From the NCBI GenBank assembly GCA_002747805.1, contig PDQP01000012.1:1-43141 (forward strand): 43,141 nucleotides of DNA. Direction: 5' to 3'. The notes below the pieces were generated by a model. That model ran no database searches and had not been told where the DNA came from. It worked only from the letters and a program-made list of their open reading frames with translations. Numbering within the stretch: position 1 is the first letter of the stretch; every line of letters starts with the position of its first letter. Origin of the DNA: Deltaproteobacteria bacterium. Its GTDB lineage: Bacteria; Desulfobacterota; Desulfobulbia; Desulfobulbales; Desulfocapsaceae. The translations under genes and the position numbers were made by a program. Below are positions 1 through 9,326 of the stretch, one piece after another.

Positions 1-35
1 TGGGCATCCCCCGGCTGTAGTCTGGAAATATCCAT
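1..35 (-). CDS. 5' start of an unidentified gene leaving the window
   Basis: On the minus strand an ATG at 33-35 is preceded by a good ribosome binding site (CAGGAGAAAAAT directly upstream). It opens a frame that stays open to the window edge and begins MDISRLQPGDA. It lies downstream of the 770-aa gene and its terminator, so it is probably a separate transcription unit or a read-through gene in the same direction. Only eleven codons are visible, so no function can be given. Confidence 0.45.
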   Translation of the reverse strand, partial: MDISRLQPGDA

Positions 36-105
36 ATTTTTCTCCTGCTGTCTGCTTTTGCCTGGCCGCCTTTTTTATTTTCCCGCTGCCGGAGAGCCTG
101 CAGCG

Positions 106-150
106 GAAAAATAAAAAAAGCTCCCTCCCCGAAAAAAAAGGAGAAGGAGC
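106..150 (-). terminator. Intrinsic terminator of the 770-aa secreted-protein gene
   Basis: Read on the minus strand, GCTCC and CTCC (with a two-base bulge) pair with GGAG and GGAGC around a U-rich loop. The stem spans 120-150 and is followed by a run of seven T, one A and five T (107-119). It lies 29 bases after the stop codon of the gene ending at 179. A second stem (CCGCTGC/GCAGCGG, 83-106) follows it but has no T tract behind it. Confidence 0.75.
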
Positions 151-178
151 CTGGTACTACGAGGATGAAAGGAAAGTC

Positions 179-2491
179 CTAGGCGACGGCAACGATATTA
201 TCGTTACTAAGATCATCCACCTTAACGCCCTCCAGTTTAACCATTTCTGTGAAATTTGCTGCATCATCTTCATCATGGAAGATATAAGTGTCTGAACCAA
301 CCTGACCAACATAAATATCCTGATCAGCTTCATCCAACCATTTTTTCGCAGCAGTAAACAGCTTGGCCATATCAGCCTTAACATCATCATCAAGCTGGCA
401 ATTGGCATCAGTAGCAGCAATAAGGCCAACCTTGTCCGCACCAACATCAAAATTCCTGATGGTCGCGGTTGCAGCATCAAGATCTTCGTTATCTGCATTG
501 GCTGCGAGCTTCACATTAAACTGGTCCGCACCCTTGCTGGCAATGATAATATCACCGCCTGTAGCAGCTTGCTTCAGGGTGTTTCCATCCTGGGTATAGG
601 TAAGACCACCGGTAAATTCGGAGGCATCAACCAGAATTCCCCTCACCTTTAGATTACCACCCGTTTCCATCTTGAGGTCAAGGGCATGATTACCGGTTAT
701 CTTGATTTTGGTGCCTTCAAGCATGGTCAAATCCAGTTTATTATGAGTACCCTGAACACCGCCATCGAGGTTAGATATAATATCGGCATGGGGGGCATTC
801 ACCGTCAATGCACCAGCACCGGAACCATTCAGAGAAGCATCATCCGCTGTCGCCTGCAGCTCAAGAGTAATATTCTCCTGACCCTGAGCCATTTCCACGG
901 AACTTTTAGCATTAGCAACAGCACCAGTCATAATGAGATGGCTGCCATCAGTAACACCAGTCAGCTTAGCATTGGCGGTGCCGTCAAGCCAGTAGAAGTC
1001 AAAGGACTTCTGGGTGGCATTAACAGTCAGAGTCGCAGCTGCATTCACCCCAATACCTTCCACATTGCTTACGCCGGCAAACTTCTCAACGGTAGCTGCA
1101 TCGTTGATGGTTACACTATTAGTGTTGATAAGGATATCCCTGCCTTCACCCATATCAATCTTGATATCCTTGTTTAAGTTGGCCTCGGCAGCACCCATAT
1201 CCAGGGTCAGGGTATCATCGCCGCTGCCGGTGGTGATAACAGTTTCATCTGCCTTAAGAGTACTCATTGCTGTAGAGGCATCAAGCACCAGTTCGCCGGA
1301 CATATTGGCCGCATCAATTACACGGAAGTTAGCAGCAGCAGTAGCCATCTTGGCATCGAGGGAACCTTCACCAGAGAGAACCAGTTTTTCTACAGCAGCG
1401 TCTTTCAGATCAGTCTCTACAGCATTTTCTCCAGCCAGGCCAATGTTCAGGGTCTCGACATTAGCCACATTCAAGGTCTTGATCTCGGAATTATCGAGTT
1501 GGAGAGTTGCCTCATCGGCAGGGCCACCCGCACTGTCAAATAACACTGTTTCAACGTCTTGTTTCGTATCCCTGAAACCAACCTGCTGGTCAAGGCGAAA
1601 ACTCATATTCTGGTTACCATCCCCCTTCACAAGCCAAAACTCATTAACGTCCTCGTTGGCAATCAGTCCAGCGGTTTCAGCATCGGATTCAACCACCTCA
1701 ACATTCTTCATTTCAATAACGTTGATGGAACTGTTCTGAGTACCATCATAAATCTTGAGGGTATCGGTACCAGCCCCGCCGTCTATGGTATCACCGGCAT
1801 TCAGGGTGGGATTTCCTTCTTCAGTACCGGCCTTGAACACATCATCTCGGTCGGTACCAACAAGGTTGTCCATTCTGGCGGTTGTTTCAAAGAGTTCTCC
1901 CGGAACCCCGCCAGTTCCATCACCGCTTTGCTCTCCGGCAGGAACCGGCTGGGCAACCAGTCCCTCGGCCTCACCATATTTCAGACAATGCACCAGGGGA
2001 GAGATTCCGGCAGCCTTAAAGGCGGCAGCAACTTCCTTGACCGTCCAGCTACCGTACTTGTCAGGGTCTTTGGTTTGCATCTGGGCAAGTTTTGCTTCCA
2101 GATAGAGTTTGGAATCAAAGGCATTGGAAGGATTGATACCAACGCCGTCCTCGCCTTCAAAACGGCCATACTGCAGATAGTGCAGATAGGGGTCATGGGG
2201 CCAACGTGCAGCAAACTCCGTGGCGGCCTCTTCAACGCTGGCGAACTTGTTCGATTCGAACATAGCCCTGGTCTTGAAGCTAAGATACTGGGCAGCATCA
2301 AAATACTGGTTAGGACCAACGCCTTCCACCCAGCCGTACATATTGTAATGCTGCTCGGGGGTAAGCCCAACGCTTGCCATAAATTCCTTCAGGTCAGACT
2401 CGCTCCGGGAATTCCACTCCGGATGCTTAGTCCGTACATGAGCCAGCTTTGCAGTGAGATAATACTCCTCATCAAATCCTTGTAGCGCCAT
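179..2491 (-). CDS. Large S-layer-like / RTX-type protein, probable type I secretion substrate
   Basis: This 770-aa acidic protein has no N-terminal signal peptide. Residues 1-187 are three tandem repeats of about 60 residues, each with FD..YYL at its start and HY..YG..EG at its end. This is the repeat type found at the N-terminus of Desulfovibrio-like type I secreted surface proteins (family memory). A short calcium-binding-like stretch follows (GTDRDD, GDTIDGGAGTDTLKI, about 213-250). A long Ala/Thr/Asp-rich, nearly cysteine-free beta-type region then runs to about 690. The last 60 residues (SDTYIFHDED, then VKLEGV, LSNDNIV) resemble type I secretion tails and match the end of the 508-aa protein at 7427-8953. 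The start has a strong ribosome site (AAAGGAG). The gene lies next to an ABC-HlyD-TolC set but has its own promoter and terminator, suggesting high expression. An S-layer or cell-surface coat is the likeliest role; this is inference. Confidence 0.88.
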   Translation of the reverse strand: MALQGFDEEYYLTAKLAHVRTKHPEWNSRSESDLKEFMASVGLTPEQHYNMYGWVEGVGPNQYFDAAQYLSFKTRAMFESNKFASVEEAATEFAARWPHDPYLHYLQYGRFEGEDGVGINPSNAFDSKLYLEAKLAQMQTKDPDKYGSWTVKEVAAAFKAAGISPLVHCLKYGEAEGLVAQPVPAGEQSGDGTGGVPGELFETTARMDNLVGTDRDDVFKAGTEEGNPTLNAGDTIDGGAGTDTLKIYDGTQNSSINVIEMKNVEVVESDAETAGLIANEDVNEFWLVKGDGNQNMSFRLDQQVGFRDTKQDVETVLFDSAGGPADEATLQLDNSEIKTLNVANVETLNIGLAGENAVETDLKDAAVEKLVLSGEGSLDAKMATAAANFRVIDAANMSGELVLDASTAMSTLKADETVITTGSGDDTLTLDMGAAEANLNKDIKIDMGEGRDILINTNSVTINDAATVEKFAGVSNVEGIGVNAAATLTVNATQKSFDFYWLDGTANAKLTGVTDGSHLIMTGAVANAKSSVEMAQGQENITLELQATADDASLNGSGAGALTVNAPHADIISNLDGGVQGTHNKLDLTMLEGTKIKITGNHALDLKMETGGNLKVRGILVDASEFTGGLTYTQDGNTLKQAATGGDIIIASKGADQFNVKLAANADNEDLDAATATIRNFDVGADKVGLIAATDANCQLDDDVKADMAKLFTAAKKWLDEADQDIYVGQVGSDTYIFHDEDDAANFTEMVKLEGVKVDDLSNDNIVAVA

Positions 2492-2640
2492 TTTTTTCTC
2501 CTTTCGCTAAAATGGTTTTACGGCAACTATGCCGCAGTTTTTATGCAGCCTGGTTGCTGCTACACCATGCCCCGAAAAGCACAGCATTAATAAACGACAA
2601 TCTAGACATACAAAAAAATACAACTTCAAACAGGTATTTC

Positions 2641-2669
2641 ACGATATTTATAAATTTGCCGCATGTCAA
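2641..2669 (-). promoter_or_regulatory. Predicted sigma-70-type promoter for the 770-aa gene
   Basis: On the minus strand a perfect TTGACA (2664-2669) is followed after 17 bases by TATCGT (2641-2646, four of six matches to TATAAT). It lies in the 213-base gap between the TolC-type gene and the 770-aa gene and implies a 5' untranslated leader of roughly 140 bases. This would let the abundant substrate be transcribed independently of the secretion operon upstream. Confidence 0.45.
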
Positions 2670-2704
2670 TATTTTTTTTCACACTCACAAACTTTTTTTT
2701 TAGA

Positions 2705-4276
2705 TCAGGAAGGAGGCTCCGGTCTATCTGCCCTTTCCAGCTCGGTCTCAACCTCCCTGGCCGTCTCATCGGCTCCTTCCCGGCCTGGATCTGAATCAGG
2801 CGGACGGTCATCCCCGGCGGCAAGGGCCAGATTGACCTCCGCCAGCCGCAGGGAGAGCAAGGCAGAGATCAGGGTGCTGCGGGCATTGGTTAGTTCTATT
2901 TCGGCATCAAGCAAATCATCCAGCGGCACCGTACCCAGCTTGACAAACTTAAGATTCATCTGCCAGGCCAGCCTTGCCTCCCGTACCGCTTCAAGTGCCG
3001 GGGCCAGGGCAGCCCTTGCCTCCTCACATTGCAAAAGCCTGAGTTCCACCTCACTTTGAATATCCTGAAAGGTCTGTTCCATCTGTAAAACCAGGGATTG
3101 CACCTGTTTGTTATAAGACCGCCAGTTAAAGAAATTACGCCCGCCCTGAAAAGGAGTAAAAGTAACCGAAAAAATCACCGACCAAGATTCTTCCTCACTT
3201 TCGGTATAACTCATGTTAGTACCGCTTGGTACCGGATCATCATACTCGTTTTTTCCTTGATTCCAACTGGCACTTATCCGGGCAGAAGGCAGACTGCGGC
3301 TGATGATGATATTGGCATTTTGTTTGGCAATATCCACCGCCAATGCCGACATCACCAGCTCTGGACGGCGGCGCGACATCTGAGAACACTCATCAAATCC
3401 GCTGCACAGCGGCATCAGCGGGGTGCTTAGTCTGCCGGTAAGCTCCATTTTAGTATCAGGAGGCAGCATCAAAGCACTACGCAGCCTGGCCAGGGCCGAA
3501 GACTCGCGGCTGCGGGCACTGATAAGCTGGTGCCTGGTCTGGGCGATACGGGTTTTGACCTCCAGCACCCGCAAGGGAGGAGCAAGTTTTTGGGCAACCC
3601 AGGCCTCGGCTGCCTCTAGCTGCTCAAGCAGCCTGGTCAGGGAAATTTCATAATTTTTGCGTATCGCCTCAGCAGCCAGTTTTTCAAAGTAACTGGAGCG
3701 GATCGAGGCAATCAGCCGCCGCCGCTGTGCCTCCCTCATATTGACCGCCTTTTCTTCTTCAAAGGCGGCCAGACGGAGGCCGTTGATCCCTGAAAAACCG
3801 TCAAAAACCGGCTGAACAAGGCTGAGTACCAGATTATCGCCCTCATAGCTGCGGCCGCTGCCGTCTCCCTGCTTATAATCATCGCTATGGACGCTATTAT
3901 GATTGTAGCTGACTGACAGATCAGGCAAAAATTCACCAAGGGCGGCATAGAGTTGTTGCCGGCGCTGGCTGATCTCAAAATCAAGGGAACGCAGGCCGGG
4001 ATTTTTTTGCAGGGCCGCATCAATGCAGTCAGCAAGACTCCACTGTTTGCCGGCCACCGTCTCCTTATCTACCAAATCCAGCTGGAAACGGTAATTACGG
4101 TCTAGACTTAGATCTTCATATTCCAGGTTGAAACTAACCTCCGGTGGCTCTTTCCGCTCCTTTTGCCAAAGATTAAACAGCTTGGAATAATCCCCTTTTT
4201 TCGGGACAACAGAGCAGCCGCCAACCAGCAAAAACAGAAAAATCGGCAGAAAAAAAGGTAAGGAAATCCGTTTCAT
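2705..4276 (-). CDS. TolC-family outer-membrane efflux lipoprotein of the type I secretion system
   Basis: This 523-aa protein is the outer-membrane channel of the type I secretion operon. It begins with a lipoprotein signal, MKRISLPFFLPIFLF, then LVGGC with the lipidated Cys at 21. The body shows the two-fold outer-membrane efflux repeat: long amphipathic helices rich in Gln, Arg and Ala, with motifs such as NPGLRSLDFEISQRRQQL near 95-110. A Pro/Asp/Glu-rich tail of about 40 residues ends the protein. It starts 23 bases after the HlyD-type gene, and the order ABC, HlyD, TolC is the classical one. A lipidated TolC is more like NodT/CusC-type members than E. coli TolC. No terminator is visible after it. 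Confidence 0.9.
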   Translation of the reverse strand: MKRISLPFFLPIFLFLLVGGCSVVPKKGDYSKLFNLWQKERKEPPEVSFNLEYEDLSLDRNYRFQLDLVDKETVAGKQWSLADCIDAALQKNPGLRSLDFEISQRRQQLYAALGEFLPDLSVSYNHNSVHSDDYKQGDGSGRSYEGDNLVLSLVQPVFDGFSGINGLRLAAFEEEKAVNMREAQRRRLIASIRSSYFEKLAAEAIRKNYEISLTRLLEQLEAAEAWVAQKLAPPLRVLEVKTRIAQTRHQLISARSRESSALARLRSALMLPPDTKMELTGRLSTPLMPLCSGFDECSQMSRRRPELVMSALAVDIAKQNANIIISRSLPSARISASWNQGKNEYDDPVPSGTNMSYTESEEESWSVIFSVTFTPFQGGRNFFNWRSYNKQVQSLVLQMEQTFQDIQSEVELRLLQCEEARAALAPALEAVREARLAWQMNLKFVKLGTVPLDDLLDAEIELTNARSTLISALLSLRLAEVNLALAAGDDRPPDSDPGREGADETAREVETELERADRPEPPS

Positions 4277-4299
4277 ATAATTTCTGTTGGGTAAAGGTA

Positions 4300-5661
4300 T
4301 CAGCTCTCTCTCAAGGCACGATCAAAATTCACCATAATCGGTTCCAGCAGATAATCAAGGACGGTACGCGGTTCCGTACGGATAAAGACCGAGGCCGGCA
4401 TTCCGGCTCCCAGCACCAGATTTTCCTTCCTTAATTCTTCAGGCTCAAGCTCTACATGCACCACATAGGAGGGCATCTGCCCCTGTATGGTGCTTTGCAT
4501 AATACGGTCGGCAGAAATATATATTACCTTGCCGGGGATTTTCGGAGTGGTACGCTGATTAAAGGCCGGCAGCTGCACATCGGCATCCTGCCCGGCATGA
4601 ACCTTGGTAACATCCGTTACCTGAATACTGCAGACAATTACCAGTTTGGAATTTTCCGGCACAATATCGAGCAGCGGCTCACCGCTGCGGACCACGCCGC
4701 CGGTAGAGTGAACCTGCATTGCCACTACCTCTCCGGCAATGGGGGCAGTGATGGTCAGCCTTTTATTGGCATCAAGCAGAGGTAAAAGACGCTGCTCCAG
4801 TTCAAACTGCATCTGCCTTGCCTTTTCCTGTCCGGTTACCGCCTGCTGCCGATATTGATCAATGGCAGACTGAATCTGCAGATCGATTTGGCTTCTCCGT
4901 TCGGTAAGCTCAGCCCGGCTGCCCTTAAGGGCCGCTATCTGTCCCTGCCGTTCGGCAATAATCCGCTGAATCCTCAAAATCTCGGTCTTGTCGATATAGT
5001 CTTTCCTGAACAGGGGCATCTTGGCATCAAGCTCTACCTGCAGGCTTTTCACCACATTGTTTTCTGCATCCAGACGGCCCTTGAGGCTCTGATCCTGACG
5101 GTCAAGCAGTTGTTTTTGCTGCTTTAACAGATCGACATTGTTGTCAAGGGCCTCGCGGTTGGATAAAAACACCTTGCTGGCAGAATCAAGCAGCTCCTGA
5201 TATTTTTCCGGCATAACCAGGCCGTTATTTTCCGGCCAGTCCACCTGGCGGGCCAAGGTTTTCTCCGATTCCAGCTGGGCATATTTAAGACGCAGCGACA
5301 TTAGCTGCAGATTCAGCTGGTCAATGGTCGGGCTGATTTTGGATGAATCAAGCACGATCAGCGGCTGCCCCTTTTCTACCCTGTCGCCGTCACGCACCAG
5401 TATTTGCCGGACAATCCCGCCTTCCAGATGCTGCACCGTCTTGCGTTCGCTGTCAACCCTTACCTCGCCATTGGCAATCACCGCTCCGGTAATCTCGGCA
5501 AGGGTTATCCAGGTGCCGCCGATACCAAAGAAAATAAAGATAATCAGCAGCCCCCGAAAGATCAGCTTGTTCTTATCGGGATAGATAATCTCGGCTTCAT
5601 CCAGATTTTCACCCCTTATTGCCCGCTCCAGCAGACTTGAACCCGTTTTTTTCTTACTCAT
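4300..5661 (-). CDS. HlyD-family type I secretion periplasmic adaptor (membrane fusion protein)
   Basis: This 453-aa adaptor links the inner-membrane ABC exporter with the TolC-type channel. A short cytoplasmic N-terminus is followed by one membrane segment (about 33-54). A lipoyl-like half motif follows (VQHLEGGIVRQILVRDGD near 77-94), then a long coiled coil (about 110-300), the second lipoyl half (LTITAPIAGEVV) and a beta-barrel with the typical PGMPASVFI-like ending. I start it at the ATG at 5661, which overlaps the end of the ABC gene by 8 bases; an in-frame TTG 27 bases upstream is less likely. An AAGGAG lies 13 bases before the ATG. Length and architecture match PrtE/HlyD-type adaptors. 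Confidence 0.93.
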   Translation of the reverse strand: MSKKKTGSSLLERAIRGENLDEAEIIYPDKNKLIFRGLLIIFIFFGIGGTWITLAEITGAVIANGEVRVDSERKTVQHLEGGIVRQILVRDGDRVEKGQPLIVLDSSKISPTIDQLNLQLMSLRLKYAQLESEKTLARQVDWPENNGLVMPEKYQELLDSASKVFLSNREALDNNVDLLKQQKQLLDRQDQSLKGRLDAENNVVKSLQVELDAKMPLFRKDYIDKTEILRIQRIIAERQGQIAALKGSRAELTERRSQIDLQIQSAIDQYRQQAVTGQEKARQMQFELEQRLLPLLDANKRLTITAPIAGEVVAMQVHSTGGVVRSGEPLLDIVPENSKLVIVCSIQVTDVTKVHAGQDADVQLPAFNQRTTPKIPGKVIYISADRIMQSTIQGQMPSYVVHVELEPEELRKENLVLGAGMPASVFIRTEPRTVLDYLLEPIMVNFDRALRES

Positions 5662-7417
5662 CGTCTTTAACTGTCTCCTTCTTTTCAAGAGCCTGCTTCA
5701 GCGGATACTCCCCGGCGGCCTGTGCTGCCTGCATCCTTTGGGCTTCTGCCTGCTGTTTCTTGAGATGCTCCTGCTTCAGCTCGTTCATCCGCTGAAACAC
5801 CGCCAGCCGCGGCCCGAAAAGCAGCATCTCTCCCTGCTGCATCACCAGCACCTTGTCGGTGTTTTCCAGCAGGGCCGGTTTATGCGTTACCATAATTACC
5901 GTGGTCTTCTGTTGTTTCAGCCAGGCAAAGGAACGCAGCAGGGCCATTTCCCCTTCGGTGTCAAGGCTGGAATTTGGCTCATCAAGGATGACCAGTTTCG
6001 GCATTCCGTAAAAGGCCCGGGCCAGGGCAATTCGCTGTCGCTGCCCGCCGGAAACCTGCAGCCCGCCAGCACCAACCACGGTATCATAGCCCGAGGGAAA
6101 CTTCAAAACCAGCTCATGTACCCCGGCCAGTTTGGCGGCGGCGATCACCTTTTCACTGTCCGGTTCCTCCAGCCGGGCAATATTTTCAGCAATGGTGGCG
6201 GGAAAAAGTTCCACATCCTGGGATAAAAAACCGATATAAGGGCCGAGCCTGCCCTTATCCCAAGTATGCACATCGTTGCCATCCAGGCGTACTGCCCCCG
6301 ATTCGGCGGGCCATAAGCCAAGCAGCAGCCGGCAAAGCGTTGATTTTCCGGCCCCGGAATGACCGACAATGCCCAGAGACTCACCTGCCTCCAGTTGAAA
6401 ATTGATATTTTTAAGCAGTTTGGCCTCTCCCAGGGAAAAGTCAAGTTTTTCCACCGTCAATTTTCCTGCTGGAGGCGGCAGCTCCATCTGCTTTTCTTCA
6501 GCCCCGCCGGTAAAAAGGGCATCCAGCCTTTTCCAGGCCTCCCTTGCCTCAACCATGCTCTTCCAGGTGGCAATCCCGGTCTGTACCGGAGCCAGGGCCC
6601 GGCCCATGATAATAGAGGCGGCAATCATACATCCGGCGGTGGATTCGCCCTTCAGGGTCAGCCAGGCCCCGACCCCGTAGATAAAAACCTGCATGGACTG
6701 ACGCAGCCAGCTAGTCATACTGGTAACCATCCCGGCCCGGCGGCTGGCACCTGTCTGCAGAAAGGTAACGCTGCGGTTGATAAGATTCCAGCGTTCGGCA
6801 ACATTGTCCACCATCCCCATCGAGCAGACAGTATGCGAGTTGCGTCTGGCGGTTTCGACCAGGTTATTGCCCCGTCCGGCAGTAATATTGGCCGCAACCA
6901 GCGGTTTTCGGGTAGCGGCCTCATTGATTAAGGCAAAAACAATTAGCAATACGGCACCAGTGGCGGCCACCGCCCCCAGCATGGGATGAAGGGTAAAGAT
7001 CACCAAAAGAAATAACGGCGTCCAGGGAATATCAAACAAAGAAAAAATGGCGTTACCGGCAAAAAAATTTCTTAAGAGGCTTACATCCCGTAAGGCGGCC
7101 TGTTTAGCAGCAGGGCTGTTAAATACCGCCATCTTGATCACCCGATCCAATACCGAACGGCTAAGGGCCTGATCTATGGCAATCCCGCAGCGTACCAAGA
7201 GGCGCGAACGGGTAAATTCCAAAAGGCTCATGACAATCAAGGAAAGAACCGCCGCCAACGTCAGGGCATACAGGGTGGGAAAACTGTAGCTGGACAGCAC
7301 CCGGTCATAAATCTGCAGCATATAAATAGGAAAGGTAAGCTGCAGGATATTGATAAACATGCTGAACAAGGCACCATAAACCAGATATGGCCGCCATTGC
7401 CTGAAAAATTTTTTCAT
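5654..7417 (-). CDS. Type I secretion ABC transporter, permease fused to ATPase (PrtD/AprD type)
   Basis: This 587-aa protein is the energising component of the secretion system. Residues 10-290 hold the exporter membrane domain. The nucleotide-binding domain has Walker A GHSGAGKST (352-360), signature VSGGQRQR (455-462), Walker B LVILDE ending in catalytic Glu480, and an H-loop in VTHKP (about 510). There is no N-terminal C39 peptidase or C39-like domain, so it belongs to the PrtD/HasD/AprD branch that exports proteins with an uncleaved C-terminal signal. The last 50 residues are a charged Gln/Lys/Glu-rich extension. It begins 9 bases after the stop of the 508-aa gene, so the two are cotranscribed. 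Confidence 0.95.
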   Translation of the reverse strand: MKKFFRQWRPYLVYGALFSMFINILQLTFPIYMLQIYDRVLSSYSFPTLYALTLAAVLSLIVMSLLEFTRSRLLVRCGIAIDQALSRSVLDRVIKMAVFNSPAAKQAALRDVSLLRNFFAGNAIFSLFDIPWTPLFLLVIFTLHPMLGAVAATGAVLLIVFALINEAATRKPLVAANITAGRGNNLVETARRNSHTVCSMGMVDNVAERWNLINRSVTFLQTGASRRAGMVTSMTSWLRQSMQVFIYGVGAWLTLKGESTAGCMIAASIIMGRALAPVQTGIATWKSMVEAREAWKRLDALFTGGAEEKQMELPPPAGKLTVEKLDFSLGEAKLLKNINFQLEAGESLGIVGHSGAGKSTLCRLLLGLWPAESGAVRLDGNDVHTWDKGRLGPYIGFLSQDVELFPATIAENIARLEEPDSEKVIAAAKLAGVHELVLKFPSGYDTVVGAGGLQVSGGQRQRIALARAFYGMPKLVILDEPNSSLDTEGEMALLRSFAWLKQQKTTVIMVTHKPALLENTDKVLVMQQGEMLLFGPRLAVFQRMNELKQEHLKKQQAEAQRMQAAQAAGEYPLKQALEKKETVKDDE

Positions 7418-7426
7418 CTTCTGACC

Positions 7427-8953
7427 TTAAACAATATCTGCATAACTGATATGCTGTACGCCCGACAATTTGATAACCGCATCGGTACCGCCGTCCCCCA
7501 CATCCTGGGCAATATAGAGATCGCCGCCGATATGGGCCGCATAATAAACCAGATGATCGTCGGCGGCAAACTGCTCGTTGGCCGCTGCCACAAAGGCATC
7601 AAAATCCTGATAGCAACCGCCCTCCAGAAAGTTTTCGGCACTACCGGCCATCCCGCCGAAGAGGGTATCAATCCCGGACATAAAATCATTGATGGCAGCA
7701 ATAAAGCGGGCCTCATCAACATCAGGGTTCTGAAACAGGCCGAACTCATCCACGCCGTCCGAGGCAGTTACCTCAAGAAAACCCTGAAAATCAAAGGCAT
7801 CAATGATAAAACCGTTTTCCGCTCCCTGATTATCCAGCACCAGGGTTAAACCGCAGGTGCCGGTAAGGGTAATTTCTGCTCCCGGTGCATAAAGATTAAG
7901 GGCATTATGACCGCCCTCATTTGCCATACTGGCCGAATCAATGGTCAACACCGAAGAGTTGGTCTCAAGCTCGGCAGGCCCGTTTGTTCCTTCCATCAGG
8001 ATATTCAGCCTGGCCTCACTATCGGCCATATTGACCAGAGCGTCTCCCCCGCCTAAACGGAAATGAACCGAAATACCGCCAGCAGCCTCTTCTATCTCCA
8101 GCCCACCGCCGTTACTAACTGCAAAATGCCGGTAATCCTGCATCAGCGGATAATTACCGCCCTGATTAACAACCAGCTTTACCCCATCGGCCTCAAGGCA
8201 GGTAATGCCCTTTAGTCCCTCCAGCTTTGCCATATTCTCCGCCAGCCGGAAATCCACGTCCAAATCAGTAATGGCCAGGGTGTTAAGGCCGCCGCCGAGA
8301 TTTATATGATCTCCGCCGTCCAGATCGGCAAACTTTACCGCCAGCCGATCATCCCCCCTGCCGCCCCGAACTGTCAGATCCCTGGGAGTAATGGCCGAGG
8401 TATCAATGTCAAAGGCGGCATCTGCCTCAATCAGGGTTACGGCACTATCGGCAGCCAGTTCCATCTTTACCTCGCCGCCGCCGGTTATGGATAAACGCTG
8501 CATATCTCCTTCAAAAATGCCTATGGCTGAGTATCCTTCCGTCTCCAGCACCAAATCATCGGCATTTTTTACCTTAAGCGAGTTGGTCAGCCTGGCCTCT
8601 TCCAGCCGTACCGCCGTCCGGTCTCCAATGCCTTCCTGAAAATCAAAGACGACAGAGGCTCCGGCAATTCCCTCCACCACTCCGGTCTGACTGCCGCGGC
8701 TAAGAATGATGGTATTGACGCCTCTTGCTCCGCGCCCCACTCCGGCCCGTTCCACATCGCCATTGCCGGTTACATCAAGGCGGCCGTTTTCCATAATGGC
8801 ATAAACCTGCTCTACCCCGATAATCTCTTGGTTTTTAGAAAAATTTTCAGCACTTTCCTTATTGGTGAGATAAAGGCGGTCATTGTTGCCTCCCCCCCGT
8901 ATCTCTGCCTCCGGGGCAAGATAATATTTATCGTATATCTTGGTCTGATACAT
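7427..8953 (-). CDS. Secreted beta-type protein, probable type I secretion substrate heading the operon
   Basis: This 508-aa acidic protein has no signal peptide. Most of it is Gly/Asp/Ala-rich beta-type sequence, with one RTX-like patch (RGGRGDDRL, then DLDGGDHINLGGG, near 195-222). The C-terminus (GGDLYIAQDVGDGG, then AVIKLSGVQHISYADIV) follows the pattern I recall from type I secretion tails and resembles the end of the 770-aa protein. The start codon is supported by AAAGGAGAG 6 bases upstream. It is the first gene of the run that continues into the ABC, HlyD and TolC genes, so it is the most direct candidate cargo. The exact function (adhesin, coat or enzyme) cannot be read from the sequence. 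Confidence 0.8.
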   Translation of the reverse strand: MYQTKIYDKYYLAPEAEIRGGGNNDRLYLTNKESAENFSKNQEIIGVEQVYAIMENGRLDVTGNGDVERAGVGRGARGVNTIILSRGSQTGVVEGIAGASVVFDFQEGIGDRTAVRLEEARLTNSLKVKNADDLVLETEGYSAIGIFEGDMQRLSITGGGEVKMELAADSAVTLIEADAAFDIDTSAITPRDLTVRGGRGDDRLAVKFADLDGGDHINLGGGLNTLAITDLDVDFRLAENMAKLEGLKGITCLEADGVKLVVNQGGNYPLMQDYRHFAVSNGGGLEIEEAAGGISVHFRLGGGDALVNMADSEARLNILMEGTNGPAELETNSSVLTIDSASMANEGGHNALNLYAPGAEITLTGTCGLTLVLDNQGAENGFIIDAFDFQGFLEVTASDGVDEFGLFQNPDVDEARFIAAINDFMSGIDTLFGGMAGSAENFLEGGCYQDFDAFVAAANEQFAADDHLVYYAAHIGGDLYIAQDVGDGGTDAVIKLSGVQHISYADIV

Positions 8954-8994
8954 GGTTGCTCTCCTTTAATGTTCCGCTCTGTCAATGAGTTAGG

Positions 8995-9022
8995 CATATA
9001 CTATCCGGCAAACCCATGCCAA
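8995..9022 (-). promoter_or_regulatory. Candidate promoter of the type I secretion operon in a 373-base divergent gap
   Basis: The gap 8954-9326 separates the secretion operon (minus) from the aldo/keto reductase gene (plus). On the minus strand TTGGCA (9017-9022) and TATATG (8995-9000) are 16 bases apart, a plausible sigma-70 promoter. The same stretch resembles a sigma-54 site but is one base too short between GG and GC. I see no convincing gene or hairpin in the rest of the gap; a plus-strand frame at 9068-9295 has no protein-like character. Confidence 0.3.
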
Positions 9023-9326
9023 GCTATTAAGCCGAATCAAAACTAGCAACAATAATACACAAGGCAAATGATGTCCATAAGGAAATTCCGGCAGACTGGC
9101 TGCGGCTTAAGCATTGTTGAGGGCAATTGCCGGGTATTGGCGGCAAAAAGATGTTACCTTCCTTATGGATTTGTGGTATATGAGGTTTGTCGTGCAGCGG
9201 TTTTCCGGCCAGGAGGTGAGCAGGGGAGGCTCTTGAAAAACAGGAGGAAGCAGAGGGAATATTTCCAATCAGAAGACAATATGGCATTGGCATAAAAGGG
9301 CTGGTGCATGGGATGGAACTCTAGAT

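Noticed and set aside
80..106. Plus-strand terminator from the CCGCTGC/GCAGCGG stem
   Set aside because: The T-rich stretch precedes rather than follows the stem on the plus strand, and there is no plus-strand gene to terminate.
1559..2485. A 308-codon plus-strand open frame opposite the 770-aa gene
   Set aside because: It mirrors the minus-strand gene, has no ribosome site, and its translation lacks any domain; the opposite strand has repeats, a promoter, a ribosome site and a terminator.
9008..9022. Sigma-54-like site (TTGGCATGGGTTTGC on the minus strand)
   Set aside because: The spacing between GG and GC is one base shorter than the strict consensus, which normally abolishes function; a sigma-70 reading fits as well.
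9068..9295. Plus-strand open frame of 75 codons upstream of the aldo/keto reductase
   Set aside because: It has no convincing ribosome site, no protein-like pattern and no recognisable motif, and lies in a promoter-containing gap.
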